From: Nostoc sp. PCC 7107
GTDB lineage: Bacteria; Cyanobacteriota; Cyanobacteriia; Cyanobacteriales; Nostocaceae
Direction of reading: 5' to 3'
DNA length: 64,000 bases
Assembly: GCF_000316625.1 (NCBI RefSeq)
Contig: NC_019676.1
Span: 4,420,501-4,484,500, forward strand
In this document: positions 9,122 to 18,280 of the stretch, piece by piece
How the letters are laid out: each line of letters opens with the position of its first letter
Position numbering within the stretch: the stretch's first letter is position 1
Notes under the pieces: generated by a model
Told to the model about the DNA's origin: nothing
Seen by the model: only the letters and a program-made list of their open reading frames with translations
Database searches by the model: none
Translations under genes and position numbers: made by a program

Positions 9122-10393
9122 ATGAGCATCTCCAAAGTTTTGAATAGGCTATCGATGACTGCCTTAAGTGCAGCTTTTGTAATTATAGGTACAGCTAATA
9201 ACGCTCAAGCAGCTGGTCTTTTGCTAAATGGATTTGGTGGTAATGCGGGTTTTGGAGAATTAGCCCTTCCCAGGAATGATGATGGTTCATCAAACCAACT
9301 TAACCTCCCGTTTCAAATAAACTTTTTCGGGAACACTTTCAATAACTTCTTTGTTAACAACAATGGGAACCTCACCTTTAGAAGTCGGTTAGGTCAATTT
9401 ACACCCAATCCTTTTCCTATTGCTAACCAACCAATCATCGCGCCATATTGGTCAGATGTTGATACTCGGTGTGCAACATGTGGTGAGGTTTATGTTGCTT
9501 CTCCTAATTCAGACACAGTTGTTGTTACTTGGAACAACGTTGGCTACTTCTCCAACAGATCTGATAAACTGAACAATTTTCAGACAGTTCTCCGCAATCG
9601 TAACGACACAGGTGCAGGTAACTTTGACATTGAATTTCGTTATGAAACCTTAGAGTGGACTACAGGAAATGCTAGTGGTGGTGTGAATGGTTTGGGTGGA
9701 ATTCCAGCCCAAGCAGGCTTTGATGCAGGTGATAATGTTAATTTCTTTACTCTACCTGGCTCACGCACTGCTGAGGTTCTAAACATCCAAAATACAAGTA
9801 ATCTTCCTGATCCTGTTCCAGGTATTTGGTCTTTTGCTGTCCGTAATGGTGTATTACCAGGAGCAACCCCAGATAATCCTTTATTGCCAGTGGTGATAGA
9901 CGATGAGTTTAACTTTGACTTTAATATTGTTAATCCAACTCAACCAGTGTTCATCGATCCTCCAGTTGCAATTGGTTACGACTACATTGTAGATTCAGGG
10001 CCAAACATTGCTTCTGTGATTCTGCCCACTGGTATTGGGGATGACCTCTACGATTTGTTCACTTTTAACAGCACAGACAATGATTTTGTTGATTCTGGAA
10101 TAGATATTGCTGGGGGTTTTGCCTTTAATTTTGGTGATGGCGGTGTAGATAGGTTCCGTATATTAGGTATTGAACCGAGTGCAGGGCTTGATCCTAATGA
10201 CATTACGGCATTTGTTACTGGATTAACCTTTACCGATGCTGGTCGAGTGCAACTTCGTCAAATTGCAATTAGTCAAAATACTACACCTGCACCAGTACCA
10301 GAACCAGCCACTATCCTTGGTTCATTGATAGCCCTTGGATTTGGTAGAAAGTTATATAGAATGCGATCGCATTCTGCAAATAAAGGTGCATAA
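9122..10393 (+). CDS. Secreted PEP-CTERM protein with nidogen-like N-terminal domain
   Basis: A 423-residue protein. The Sec signal peptide ends near NNAQAA (residue 30). A NIDO-like domain follows (INFFGNTFNNFFVNNNGNLTF, then PIIAPYWSDVD), then a second beta-rich region. The C-terminal sorting signal is VPEPATILG plus a hydrophobic stretch and RKLYRMRS. PEP-CTERM proteins are processed by exosortase and end up on the surface or in the extracellular matrix. The specific role is unknown. An AGGA about 10 nt before the ATG serves as a weak ribosome binding site. A hairpin with a T-run follows the gene. Confidence 0.85.
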   Translation: MSISKVLNRLSMTALSAAFVIIGTANNAQAAGLLLNGFGGNAGFGELALPRNDDGSSNQLNLPFQINFFGNTFNNFFVNNNGNLTFRSRLGQFTPNPFPIANQPIIAPYWSDVDTRCATCGEVYVASPNSDTVVVTWNNVGYFSNRSDKLNNFQTVLRNRNDTGAGNFDIEFRYETLEWTTGNASGGVNGLGGIPAQAGFDAGDNVNFFTLPGSRTAEVLNIQNTSNLPDPVPGIWSFAVRNGVLPGATPDNPLLPVVIDDEFNFDFNIVNPTQPVFIDPPVAIGYDYIVDSGPNIASVILPTGIGDDLYDLFTFNSTDNDFVDSGIDIAGGFAFNFGDGGVDRFRILGIEPSAGLDPNDITAFVTGLTFTDAGRVQLRQIAISQNTTPAPVPEPATILGSLIALGFGRKLYRMRSHSANKGA

Positions 10394-10441
10394 ATAGGCA
10401 ACATAGCAATCTATTTGATTTTTGAAAGTCAAGCGGCTCAG

Positions 10442-10477
10442 ATCCCCAACTTTTGAAGGAAAGTTGGAGATTTTTTT
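10442..10477 (+). terminator. Rho-independent terminator after the PEP-CTERM gene
   Basis: The stem ATCCCCAACTTT / AAAGTTGGAGAT has one mismatch, a TGAAGG loop and a run of T that includes seven consecutive residues. It belongs to the same family of dispersed GATCCCC-type hairpins seen after the NOS gene. Confidence 0.8.
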
Positions 10478-10767
10478 GTTCGTGTTCTCTGTGTTTCAAT
10501 AATTCATTAGAACTCTTGCACGAATAATTGAACAATCGCAATATATAATTTTCCGCGTTCTTCTTTGCATCTTTGCGCCTTTGCGTGAGCTTTTAAATAA
10601 TATTCTCAGCAACACCAAAGTATTTATGCAAGAGGTCTATTTCTAACGGTATCAGCTTCTAGTCAAAGTGCGATCGCAGGGTTTTGCTGAATATCCGTAG
10701 CGATCGCCAGAATCGTTAGAATATTAACTACACTCAAAATGTATATCAAACTTTAGAGTTAGAACCT
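10478..10767. other. Intergenic region with CTTTGCGCC repeat tract
   Basis: No gene seen. The stretch near 10560-10600 (CTTTGCATCTTTGCGCCTTTGCGTGAG) is a dispersed repeat; relatives occur near 42270 and 59045. Two HIP1 octamers lie at about 10670 and 10700, ahead of msrA. Confidence 0.4.
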
Positions 10768-11436
10768 ATGGTACTGTTTGGATTCGGTAAAAAAAAGCTG
10801 GCTCTCCCTACTGCTGAAGAAGCTTTACCAGGACGAGCAAAGGAAATGCCAGTCCCTGCTCATCACTATGTAAATAACAATCCCCTCAAACCACCTTTCC
10901 CCGCAGGTATGGAACAAGCAGTGTTTGGACTGGGCTGTTTTTGGGGTGCAGAACGTAAATTTTGGCAACTTCCAGGAGTTTATACCACTGCTGTTGGTTA
11001 TGCGGCGGGAATTACACCCAATCCTACCTACGAAGAAGTATGTACAGGTATGACTGGTCATAATGAAGTGGTCTTAGTTGTATTTGACCCTCAAGTTATT
11101 AGTTACGCGCAAATACTCAAAGTCTTTTGGGAAAGCCACAACCCCACCCAAGGAATGCGCCAAGGTAACGACGCTGGTACACAATACCGTTCGGGAATTT
11201 ACGTCTATTCTGAAAGTCAAAAACAGCAAGCTGAAGCGTCCCGCGAAGCTTACCAACAAGAATTAACCAAAGCGCGTTATGGCGAAATCACCACAGAAAT
11301 ATTAGATGCGCCAGCATTTTACTACGCCGAAGCTTATCATCAGCAATACCTCGCCAAAAACCCCAACGGCTATTGTGGTTTAGGTGGAACAAACGTTGCT
11401 TGTCCTATAGGTGTGTTTGAGGCAGAAGTGAAGTAA
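10768..11436 (+). CDS. msrA: Peptide-methionine (S)-S-oxide reductase
   Basis: MsrA reduces the S-epimer of methionine sulfoxide in proteins and free Met, a repair function in the cytosol. The GCFWGAE catalytic motif has the nucleophilic Cys at residue 57. The family blocks [21 protein letters not shown] and QYRSGIY follow. Additional Cys residues near the C-terminus (GYCGLGG, NVACP) can act as resolving cysteines. The first 45 residues are an N-terminal extension seen in many cyanobacterial MsrA proteins. Length 222 is normal. It is a single gene with its own upstream region. Confidence 0.95.
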   Translation: MVLFGFGKKKLALPTAEEALPGRAKEMPVPAHHYVNNNPLKPPFPAGMEQAVFGLGCFWGAERKFWQLPGVYTTAVGYAAGITPNPTYEEVCTGMTGHNEVVLVVFDPQVISYAQILKVFWESHNPTQGMRQGNDAGTQYRSGIYVYSESQKQQAEASREAYQQELTKARYGEITTEILDAPAFYYAEAYHQQYLAKNPNGYCGLGGTNVACPIGVFEAEVK

Positions 11437-11545
11437 TACCAATTGGCTCTATAGTTTGCGCTGGCGATCGCTTTATTCATTCACCAAGGCGATCGCTTTG
11501 GTGTATCGTGTAATATTTTGGGGTAAGTTCACCTACTAGGTCAAC

Positions 11546-12628
11546 CTAGTTATCAATATAATCTTCCAATATGGGGCTGACTTTCACCTGTAAGGCTTTC
11601 AAGTTTTTATAATCAACTAACTTGTCATGGTGCAAACGCCCAAGAATAATACCTGGATGTCTATGATGAGTGTAAGCAAATTCTTCAATTGCTTGACGAG
11701 AGAAGTATTTTTTCACCCCGGAAACAAAAACTGTAAAGGCTTGAGGTTCTATCAACCAGTTGGCAGCTTTTTGATTGGCTTCTTTCTCCTTATCATTGTT
11801 TTCTAAAGCATCTAAGTTATCTAAATAAATTCCTTGATGCCCTAATACAATATGTGCTAACTCGTGCATAAGAGTAAACCAAAATGAGTCAATACGGTCA
11901 TATCTCAATGTCAAGGCAATAATTGGTTTATCGTTCAAGTAATGGGCTGCGCCATCGAGATAGGTTTTTTTGAGATGAGGCACGATTACAAAATGTACAC
12001 CTAAATCTGCTAGTAATTCAGGAATCTGCACAATAGTTTCTACTTGTTCAGAACAAGCAATAATTTCAGGTATAGCAGTTTCTAGTTGCTTGCGATCAAA
12101 ATTAGCAACTGTTTGTTGTTTGGCTAGATACTCAACTCGTTTTACCCAAGCTATCCGAGATGTTTCCTCTGGTTCTCTATGCTCAGAGCAACGAAAGTTA
12201 ACTGCTAACTGCGGTGTTTCATTTAAGGACGAAATTCCGAGATAATTACAGACTTGTTGTTCTAATTCATCAATGGAATCTGTTGCTTGAATCCATCTAT
12301 TTTTGATTAGTTCGGAGATAGGAGCTATTGTATATAATCGACCTTTACGAGTTATATCTTGCTCCTTGTTTTCTTTTCCCGCTAGGTGAAGACGATATTT
12401 TGCTTCTAGGTTTGTCCAGAACTCAGGGGAAGTTCCCAAGGCTTGGGAGAGTTCGATAGCTGTTTCTGGGGTAATTTGCTTAGTTCCCCGGATAATTTCG
12501 TTAATGGTTTGAACTGGACGATCCATAATTTCGGCTAAATCTTTCTGTGTCCAGCCACGCGCTTCTAGTTCTCTACTTAAAATTTTTCCTGGTGTTGGTA
12601 CTCTTGCTGGTGTTAGCTTCTGGCTCAT
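11546..12628 (-). CDS. HigA-type antitoxin fused to an ImmA/IrrE (M78) metallopeptidase domain
   Basis: Residues about 10-75 form an XRE/HigA helix-turn-helix (LEARGWTQKDLAEIMDRPVQTINEIIRG). Residues about 200-300 carry a zinc-peptidase motif HELAHIVLGH (HExxH) of the ImmA/IrrE family. Such fusions occur in toxin-antitoxin loci, where the HTH represses the operon and the peptidase may cleave a regulator. It follows a HigB-like gene by 25 bp on the same strand, in the HigB-then-HigA order. GGGGAG lies 8 nt before the ATG. Whether the peptidase cuts its own HTH, the toxin or another repressor is not visible. Confidence 0.82.
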   Translation of the reverse strand: MSQKLTPARVPTPGKILSRELEARGWTQKDLAEIMDRPVQTINEIIRGTKQITPETAIELSQALGTSPEFWTNLEAKYRLHLAGKENKEQDITRKGRLYTIAPISELIKNRWIQATDSIDELEQQVCNYLGISSLNETPQLAVNFRCSEHREPEETSRIAWVKRVEYLAKQQTVANFDRKQLETAIPEIIACSEQVETIVQIPELLADLGVHFVIVPHLKKTYLDGAAHYLNDKPIIALTLRYDRIDSFWFTLMHELAHIVLGHQGIYLDNLDALENNDKEKEANQKAANWLIEPQAFTVFVSGVKKYFSRQAIEEFAYTHHRHPGIILGRLHHDKLVDYKNLKALQVKVSPILEDYIDN

Positions 12629-12653
12629 ACTGCTGTCTCCCCTGCTGCTCTGA

Positions 12654-12965
12654 TTAGTGGTAATCTTCGATATCGATTATTGTGAGGTAATGTCCCTGTT
12701 CATCCTCATCCACTGTCACGATTAAACGCCACTGGTCATTTAAACGTAAGGAACGTTGTCCTTGTTTTCCTCGTTTCCCTTTGAGTTTCTCAAATCTCAA
12801 GCCTTTTAGAGCATATAACTCTCGCTCGTCTACAGCAGCATCAATAATTGTCATGACTTCAAAAAAGTCATCAACCACACCTGGGTATTTATGAGCATCT
12901 TTTTCTTCTGTGTAAAGTGCTTCGAGTTTCTTTGTCTTAAATTCAAAACGCAAAGCTCCCCCCAA
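12654..12965 (-). CDS. HigB/RelE-superfamily toxin
   Basis: About 100 residues with the RelE/HigB pattern: an N-terminal helix pair (KKLEALYTEEKDAHKYPG), ALKGLRFEKLKGKRGKQGQRSLRLNDQWRLIV, and a terminal strand IDIEDYH. HigB proteins are ribosome-dependent mRNA endonucleases. The basic patch and the Arg residues in LRLNDQWRLI fit activity. The start is uncertain: the longest reading begins with TTG at 12965, but TTG at 12953 (MRFEFKTKK) fits the family length better. It is the upstream gene of a two-gene operon with the HTH-M78 protein. Confidence 0.8.
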   Translation of the reverse strand: MGGALRFEFKTKKLEALYTEEKDAHKYPGVVDDFFEVMTIIDAAVDERELYALKGLRFEKLKGKRGKQGQRSLRLNDQWRLIVTVDEDEQGHYLTIIDIEDYH

Positions 12966-13441
12966 GTTGAATGTAGCGGATGCTGCATTATACTACGCTT
13001 AAATTCAGCCTTGGGGTGAATCGCTGATATTTTAATTTTAAATCTTAATCGGATAAGAGTTTTAATCTATTTGTAAAGATTGTCAGATTATCTTGAAAGT
13101 TAGCGTAAACCTAATTTTGTCCAGGGTTTCGGCGTATTGCTTGAACCTCCTCATCCATCTAGATAGTACAAATATACTATACAAGAAACCGAAAGGCGAG
13201 TTATCCAACTTGTATCATTTCAAAATTCTAGTGCTATATATTTAGGACTTACGCTATGAGACGAAAAATCAAGTTTATAAGTTATACTACTATTCAACTT
13301 CTATGCAATTAAGATTCGTAGGCTGATAATGATAGAGTACAGATGACTTATGCAAATTCCTGAGAAATGGCAATAATTTGTTAACACTGACAAATTATTA
13401 ATAATTTACAGCTATTAGCTTTTAGGCAGCTTAATTTAAAA
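12966..13441. other. Intergenic region, no gene recognised
   Basis: AT-rich stretch between the toxin-antitoxin operon and the tRNA pair. It should hold the promoter of the operon on the minus strand. No convincing small gene, repeat or hairpin was found. Confidence 0.35.
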
Positions 13442-13513
13442 AGCCCGTGACGAGGATTGAACTCGTGACCTCACCCTTACCAAGGGTGTGCTCTACCACT
13501 GAGCCACACGGGC
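13442..13513 (-). tRNA. tRNA-Thr (GGT)
   Basis: The minus strand folds as a full cloverleaf. The acceptor GCCCGTG pairs with CACGGGC, the anticodon stem CACCC/GGGTG holds the loop TTGGTAA (anticodon GGT), and the T-arm loop is TTCAATC. CCA is not encoded. It lies 59 bp from tRNA-Tyr on the same strand, so both may derive from one precursor. Confidence 0.95.
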
Positions 13514-13572
13514 GAAATTTAGTCAAATTCTAGATTTTGAATTTGACTAAACTCAAAATCTAAAATTGAAGG

Positions 13573-13655
13573 TGGGCCGGGCTGGATTTGAACCAGCGTA
13601 GGCGTAAACCAACGGATTTACAGTCCGTCTCCATTAACCACTCGGACACCGACCC
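13573..13655 (-). tRNA. tRNA-Tyr (GTA)
   Basis: Class II tRNA with a long variable arm. The acceptor GGGTCGG pairs with CCGGCCC (one G-U), the anticodon stem ACGGA/TCCGT encloses CTGTAAA (anticodon GTA), and the T-loop is TTCAAAT. CCA is not encoded. Confidence 0.95.
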
Positions 13656-13737
13656 GTATGTCCCACGATTCACAATCTTAGCAGCAAATTTCGGAAAGCG
13701 CAAGTCTCTTACAAAAAGAAGTGGAAAAGTTACCCAA

Positions 13738-13769
13738 TTTTAGAGACGTTGTATGCAACGTCTCTAAAA
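13738..13769. repeat. Dispersed palindrome of the AGAGACG...CGTCTCT family
   Basis: A perfect 14-bp stem (TTTTAGAGACGTTG and complement) with a TATG loop sits 13 bp after the stop of the ABC exporter gene, so it may end that transcript. Related palindromes lie at 22264 and about 36772. Confidence 0.7.
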
Positions 13770-13782
13770 CTGCAACTTGAGA

Positions 13783-15600
13783 TTAGCTCAAGAGTTCACC
13801 AGTTTCTTGCAAAGAGTGTAAGCGTTGATAAATACCTTCGTGGCGCAACAGTTCTTCGTGGCTACCAACTTCGACAATTTTGCCTTGTTCCAACACGACA
13901 ATTTTGTCAGCTTCGCGGACTGTACTCAGACGGTGAGCAATTACAATTGTGGTACAAGTTCCCTGAAGCGATCGCATCGCCAATTGAATGGAACGTTCTG
14001 ACTCATAATCTAAGCTGGAAGTAGCTTCATCAAAAATCAGTACGTCTGGTTTGACTAATAACGCCCTTGCAATTCCCAGGCGCTGTCTTTGTCCGCCAGA
14101 TAGTCTGACTCCACGTTCCCCGACAACGGTGTAATAGCCTTGGGGTAGCATCTGTACTACCTCGTCAACTCTGGCAATCTTACAAGCTTCTTGCACTTCT
14201 TCTAAAGTAGCTTTTGGTCTACCGTAGGTGAGATTATCCAAAATTGTACCGTTAAAAACGTCTACTTCTTGGTGAACGATAGCTAATCTGCGTCTATACT
14301 TACCCACATCCAAAGTGCGAATATCATAGCCATCAATTAGAATTTGACCATCTTGAGGTTCAAAATACCGCAATAGCAGTTTTACTAAAGTTGATTTACC
14401 AGAACCAGAACGCCCAACTAAGGCGACTGTTTGATAAGGTTCAATCAATAAATTGATATCTTGCAAAACTGGACGGTTAGCAAGATACTCAAAACTCACC
14501 TGAGAAAATTCAACTTTGCCAGTAAATTTATAAGGTGATTCATCTGCATTTTCTACAAAAAGACTGGATGTATCAGAACCTGTTGGCTCTTCCAAAAATT
14601 CGTGAAACCGCAACATAGAAGAATAGCGTCGAGCAAAAACTTCTGCCACAGTGCTAATCGGCTCTAGTTCAGAATATGCCATACTCGAAAGTGTCAAGAT
14701 CATCACAAATTGACCAAGAGAAATTCGACCATCTACTGTTGCTGCTAAAGTTAAACCTAAAATTGTAAATACACAAAACTGGATTACTGTTTTTTGCCAA
14801 GCTATCAGTTTTGTATAATTTTTGTGGATGCGGTAATCAACTACTGTTAGCTCCCGATTTAAACGTTGTTGTTGTCGTTTTAATTCCTTCGATTCTGTAG
14901 CAAATGCTTTCACCGTTTTAATGTTGGTGATGATTTCGGAAGTCCGACTTTCGGTATCTTCCATATATTTATCCAAGCGACCTTCGTGCCAAATTATTCG
15001 CCGTAATTCTTTCAAACTAAAGGCAAGGATAATTACAAAGGAAATCATGTATAAAATTGCAATTCGCCATTCAATCACTACAATAAATACAAAAATCCCT
15101 ATCAAACGTAGTACTTTAGGAATTAACTGTCCGGCAATTTCTGGATATGTCCAAGTATGGTTAGAAACACCTCTAGCTACTCTGCCGGCAATTCGTCCGG
15201 GGTTATTTACATCATAAAATTCTAGGGGCAAAGAGAGGATTTTTTCTATAGCTAGTTGAGCTTTATCTCGGCGCGACCTCAAAGCAATATCCCAGTGAAA
15301 CCACACCGTTAACCAAGGTTGTGTTGGCGCTCTCACTACGGTCGCTATAAAAATGAGACCTAGTAAAACCACTAAAGATAGTGTTTTACCAACTGGGTAA
15401 TTGGTAACTTCAGAAATAGATGCGATCGCACTTTGTAAAGGTTTATCTAGCGGTTGGCTAGACAAAACATTTAATATTTGACCAATTGCATAGGGAACAA
15501 CCAAATCAATAATTTCGTAAATGCTAGATGCAGTAATACTGAGAACACTAAGTTTCCAATGGGGACGATAATAATTGAGAATATCTCGAAATTTTGCCAT
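13783..15600 (-). CDS. ABC exporter, fused permease and ATPase (type IV, MsbA-like)
   Basis: A 605-residue half-transporter. About six membrane helices lie in residues 15-320. The nucleotide-binding domain has Walker A GRSGSGKST, signature LSGGQRQR, Walker B VLIFDEATSSLD and switch His in IAHRLSTV, so the ATPase site is intact. Such proteins homodimerise and export lipids, peptides or drugs from the inner leaflet. The substrate is not deducible. The gene is monocistronic and ends at a palindromic repeat. A second exporter at 48009 is of the same class but not closely similar in the membrane part. Confidence 0.9.
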   Translation of the reverse strand: MAKFRDILNYYRPHWKLSVLSITASSIYEIIDLVVPYAIGQILNVLSSQPLDKPLQSAIASISEVTNYPVGKTLSLVVLLGLIFIATVVRAPTQPWLTVWFHWDIALRSRRDKAQLAIEKILSLPLEFYDVNNPGRIAGRVARGVSNHTWTYPEIAGQLIPKVLRLIGIFVFIVVIEWRIAILYMISFVIILAFSLKELRRIIWHEGRLDKYMEDTESRTSEIITNIKTVKAFATESKELKRQQQRLNRELTVVDYRIHKNYTKLIAWQKTVIQFCVFTILGLTLAATVDGRISLGQFVMILTLSSMAYSELEPISTVAEVFARRYSSMLRFHEFLEEPTGSDTSSLFVENADESPYKFTGKVEFSQVSFEYLANRPVLQDINLLIEPYQTVALVGRSGSGKSTLVKLLLRYFEPQDGQILIDGYDIRTLDVGKYRRRLAIVHQEVDVFNGTILDNLTYGRPKATLEEVQEACKIARVDEVVQMLPQGYYTVVGERGVRLSGGQRQRLGIARALLVKPDVLIFDEATSSLDYESERSIQLAMRSLQGTCTTIVIAHRLSTVREADKIVVLEQGKIVEVGSHEELLRHEGIYQRLHSLQETGELLS

Positions 15601-15688
15601 GATCTATTCTCTCCAAGAGTGCGATCCTAAGCTTGGAACAATATACTACATAATGTAATACAAAATAGTCAAGAGCTAATACAACAAA

Positions 15689-16486
15689 TCATTCTTCTGG
15701 ATGAGGTAAAAGTTCTACAGGAAAGAATTCCAGGCGATAGCGATACAGCGCAACAGGTCGAGAAGCGGCCTGAAAGTAATCTGGATCTTGGGGTGAAAGA
15801 TAGACCGCAGTAACTTGATCTGCCTCAATTGTAGGATTATTTGTTGGCAATTTATGGTAAGCAGTTGTAGACTCTACAGAATTAAAATAAGGGACAGAAC
15901 CACCTTTAAAGAGTTGTTGAAATACTTCCGCCGTGATGTATCTATGCTCAGAACTATTTTCTGTAGCGCGTGCTGTCACAATAGAGACTAATTGCCGTTC
16001 TCCACGTAATAATGTGATTTGCCGATTCGGAGATTCTGGATCTACTTTGACAGATAATACTGCTTGCTCACCTAAATAAGCTTTAGCTAAATTCAAGCTA
16101 TTAAATGCTCTATCCGCTACTAAAATCGTTGAAAAATTATTGATTTTAGGAATCAATTTTAAACCAACTGTGACTGATGGTTTTTGTTTAATAAACCTAA
16201 CAATAAAACTTACAGGTTGGTTAAGTTGTTGACGGTTACTTTCAAACCCAGGTGTAACAATATCTGGCGCTAAAGGTGCAACTAAATCGACCAATGTACT
16301 TGTAACTTTCCAAGTCCCAGCCATCCATTCAGGATAAGCTAAATCACCTTCAGCTGGTTGCATAGAAGTTAAATTTTCCCACTGGGGAAAGTTAGTCAAG
16401 CGTTCTGATAACTCACCTGCATCTGCACTTCCATACCATCCCAGCAAAAATAAAACAATTAAGCAAAAACGGTAAATTATCTTCAT
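15689..16486 (-). CDS. Exported or lumenal protein resembling DUF6816
   Basis: A 265-residue protein with an N-terminal Sec signal (CLIVLFLLGWYGSADAG). The mature part contains LAYPEWMAGTWKVTSTLVDL and a C-terminal RYRLEFFP strand pattern. It resembles the cyanobacterial/plastid DUF6816 group, which has no proven function. No cofactor motif was found. The TW-type motif after the signal is reminiscent of a lipocalin-like beta-barrel, but that is inference. It sits 88 bp upstream of the ABC exporter on the same strand, so the two could be co-transcribed. Confidence 0.6.
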   Translation of the reverse strand: MKIIYRFCLIVLFLLGWYGSADAGELSERLTNFPQWENLTSMQPAEGDLAYPEWMAGTWKVTSTLVDLVAPLAPDIVTPGFESNRQQLNQPVSFIVRFIKQKPSVTVGLKLIPKINNFSTILVADRAFNSLNLAKAYLGEQAVLSVKVDPESPNRQITLLRGERQLVSIVTARATENSSEHRYITAEVFQQLFKGGSVPYFNSVESTTAYHKLPTNNPTIEADQVTAVYLSPQDPDYFQAASRPVALYRYRLEFFPVELLPHPEE

Positions 16487-16903
16487 AATTTGTTATTCGT
16501 AATTAAAAAATTGGTTATTCAGTTCATTTTCTGGAACAAAATAATAAATAAAATATAAATTTAACCTGTATTTATTGCAGTAGATAGGTTTTCAGGTTGT
16601 GAGACTTTCTATAAAACTGGGGTTTTGATCATTTACCATAAAACTAACGCAAGAACCAAAAATTTACACTAATCTTATGAAAGTAGGCAATTGCTCACAA
16701 AAAGTTTACCTGCATGTTTGCCTAAGATAAAGATTAAATTTACACACAAGAAAATTAGATAAAAAAAAATCTGTATAAATATCCAAAACTAAGTAATTAG
16801 ATTTAAAATTCTGTACAATGTCGAAAAAAAGATATCTGGGCATCTAAATCCCGCATAAATATCCAAATGCGGTAATTAACCGCTTAAATCCTATCTAATC
16901 AAT
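16487..16903. other. Intergenic region left of the IS element
   Basis: No gene. It contains two copies of ATAAATATCCAAA (near 16776 and 16854) about 80 bp apart. Before the IS insertion this was the shared upstream region of the divergent DUF6816-like gene and the gene beginning at 18281. Confidence 0.4.
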
Positions 16904-16912
16904 GTTTGTTTT
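16904..16912 (+). repeat. Target site duplication, left copy
   Basis: GTTTGTTTT directly abuts the left inverted repeat. The identical 9-mer abuts the right end at 18185-18193. Confidence 0.9.
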
Positions 16913-18184
16913 CTGAAGGGGTGACAAAGCGGCTGAAGCCAAGAAAATAGAGGAGCGTGACCGTTTTGGGGTAAAAAAAGATAGGTCAGGTATTCTCAAC
17001 AAGACCTATCAAATGATAATGTTACCTAAATTCTACCAAAACTGCTTTCAAAATGTACTGACACCCGCACAGTACAAGATGCTAGAAATCTTACTAATGC
17101 TATTGCAATTTCATAAAACTGTGACAATTGAGAAACTAGCAACAGTATTTCCACAACCGATAAAATTTGAAAGTCGGAGGCGGAGTATACAAAGATTTTT
17201 ACTACTACCTCAGTTGTCGATTCCATATCTGTGGTTTCCCCTGCTCAAACGATGGGTGAAAAATAGTCTGAAAAGAGGAGAGAAACGGCTAATATTTGCG
17301 ATTGATAGAACACAATGGCGTTCACAAAATGTATTTGTAATTAGTTTAATAGAACAAAAAAGAGCAATACCTGTGTACTGGCTATTGTTACCTAAAAAAG
17401 GATGTAGCAATTTGGGAGAGCAGAAAAAATTAATTCGTCCACTATTGCAGTTATTTAAGGGATATCAAATGCTGGTACTGGGAGATAGAGAATTCCACAG
17501 TATAAAACTAGCAAATTGGTTACATAGCAAGGGCATTGACTTTGTATTGCGTCAGAAACAAGGTATTTATATTCGGCAAGAAAACCAATCACACCAACGC
17601 TTACAATCTTTGGGATTAACTCCTGGCATCTCGTTTTTTTTGACAGGGATTCAAGCAACTAAACAGAAAGGGTTTGCCAATTTTAATCTCGCCGGATATT
17701 ACAAGCGCAAATATCGTGGAGTTGTTGAGCCTGCTGGCTGGTTTTTATTAACTAACCTTGATAGTCTCAAAGATGCCATTAAAGCATTTAAGTTGCGGAG
17801 TGGTATCGAAGCCATGTTTAAAGATTGTAAAACTGGAGGGTATAATCTCGAATCTACTTATGCTGATGGTCAACGTTTGATAGCACTGATTTTATTAATT
17901 GCTATTGCCTATACTTGTGCTATTTTAGTTGGTCGTAATTCTCGCTCCTCTGGACTACAAAAATATGTTGGTCGTCTGAAGGAGTTACAACGATTGCACC
18001 GCCGACATAGTGCTTTTTGGATTGGTTTGTATGGTCAGTTATGGGTAGGGGCAATGGAATTTTGGGCTGATTTAGCTCATGAATTGATGCGCCTCAAGCC
18101 CAGTAAACTGCCATATTTTCAACAAGGTCTACGGGCTATGACTCTTATCCAGTCTGCTTTATAACTTTTTTGTCACCCCTTCAG
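16913..18184 (+). mobile_element. Complete IS4-family insertion sequence (1272 bp)
   Basis: The ends are 16-bp perfect inverted repeats, CTGAAGGGGTGACAAA at 16913-16928 and its complement at 18169-18184. They are flanked by a perfect 9-bp direct repeat and enclose one intact transposase gene. A hairpin (GATAGGTC ... GACCTATC, 16980-17010) lies just before the transposase start and may limit translation from outside transcripts. The intact ends, intact gene and identical target repeats indicate a recent insertion. It lies 97 bp upstream of a gene that is itself interrupted by a stop codon. Confidence 0.93.
17013..18164 (+). CDS. IS4-family DDE transposase
   Basis: A 383-residue protein. DDE residues: Asp in FAIDRTQW, Asp in VLGDREF, and Glu in the RSGIEAMFKDCK segment, which fits the IS4 signature R(3)E(6)K. 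The first 80 residues contain the N-terminal region that binds the ends. The frame is intact. Two ATGs (17013 and 17019) lie six bases apart and either may be used. It acts in cis on the 16-bp inverted repeats described for this element. Confidence 0.93.
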   Translation: MIMLPKFYQNCFQNVLTPAQYKMLEILLMLLQFHKTVTIEKLATVFPQPIKFESRRRSIQRFLLLPQLSIPYLWFPLLKRWVKNSLKRGEKRLIFAIDRTQWRSQNVFVISLIEQKRAIPVYWLLLPKKGCSNLGEQKKLIRPLLQLFKGYQMLVLGDREFHSIKLANWLHSKGIDFVLRQKQGIYIRQENQSHQRLQSLGLTPGISFFLTGIQATKQKGFANFNLAGYYKRKYRGVVEPAGWFLLTNLDSLKDAIKAFKLRSGIEAMFKDCKTGGYNLESTYADGQRLIALILLIAIAYTCAILVGRNSRSSGLQKYVGRLKELQRLHRRHSAFWIGLYGQLWVGAMEFWADLAHELMRLKPSKLPYFQQGLRAMTLIQSAL

Positions 18185-18193
18185 GTTTGTTTT
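18185..18193 (+). repeat. Target site duplication, right copy
   Basis: GTTTGTTTT, identical to the left flank of the IS. Confidence 0.9.
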
Positions 18194-18280
18194 ATTGAGT
18201 TGTTTAACAGAAAGCAACTTCAGACATATCGATAGGATCTGAAAATTAGTGGTGTTAATACTTGTTAAAAAATAGCTTTT

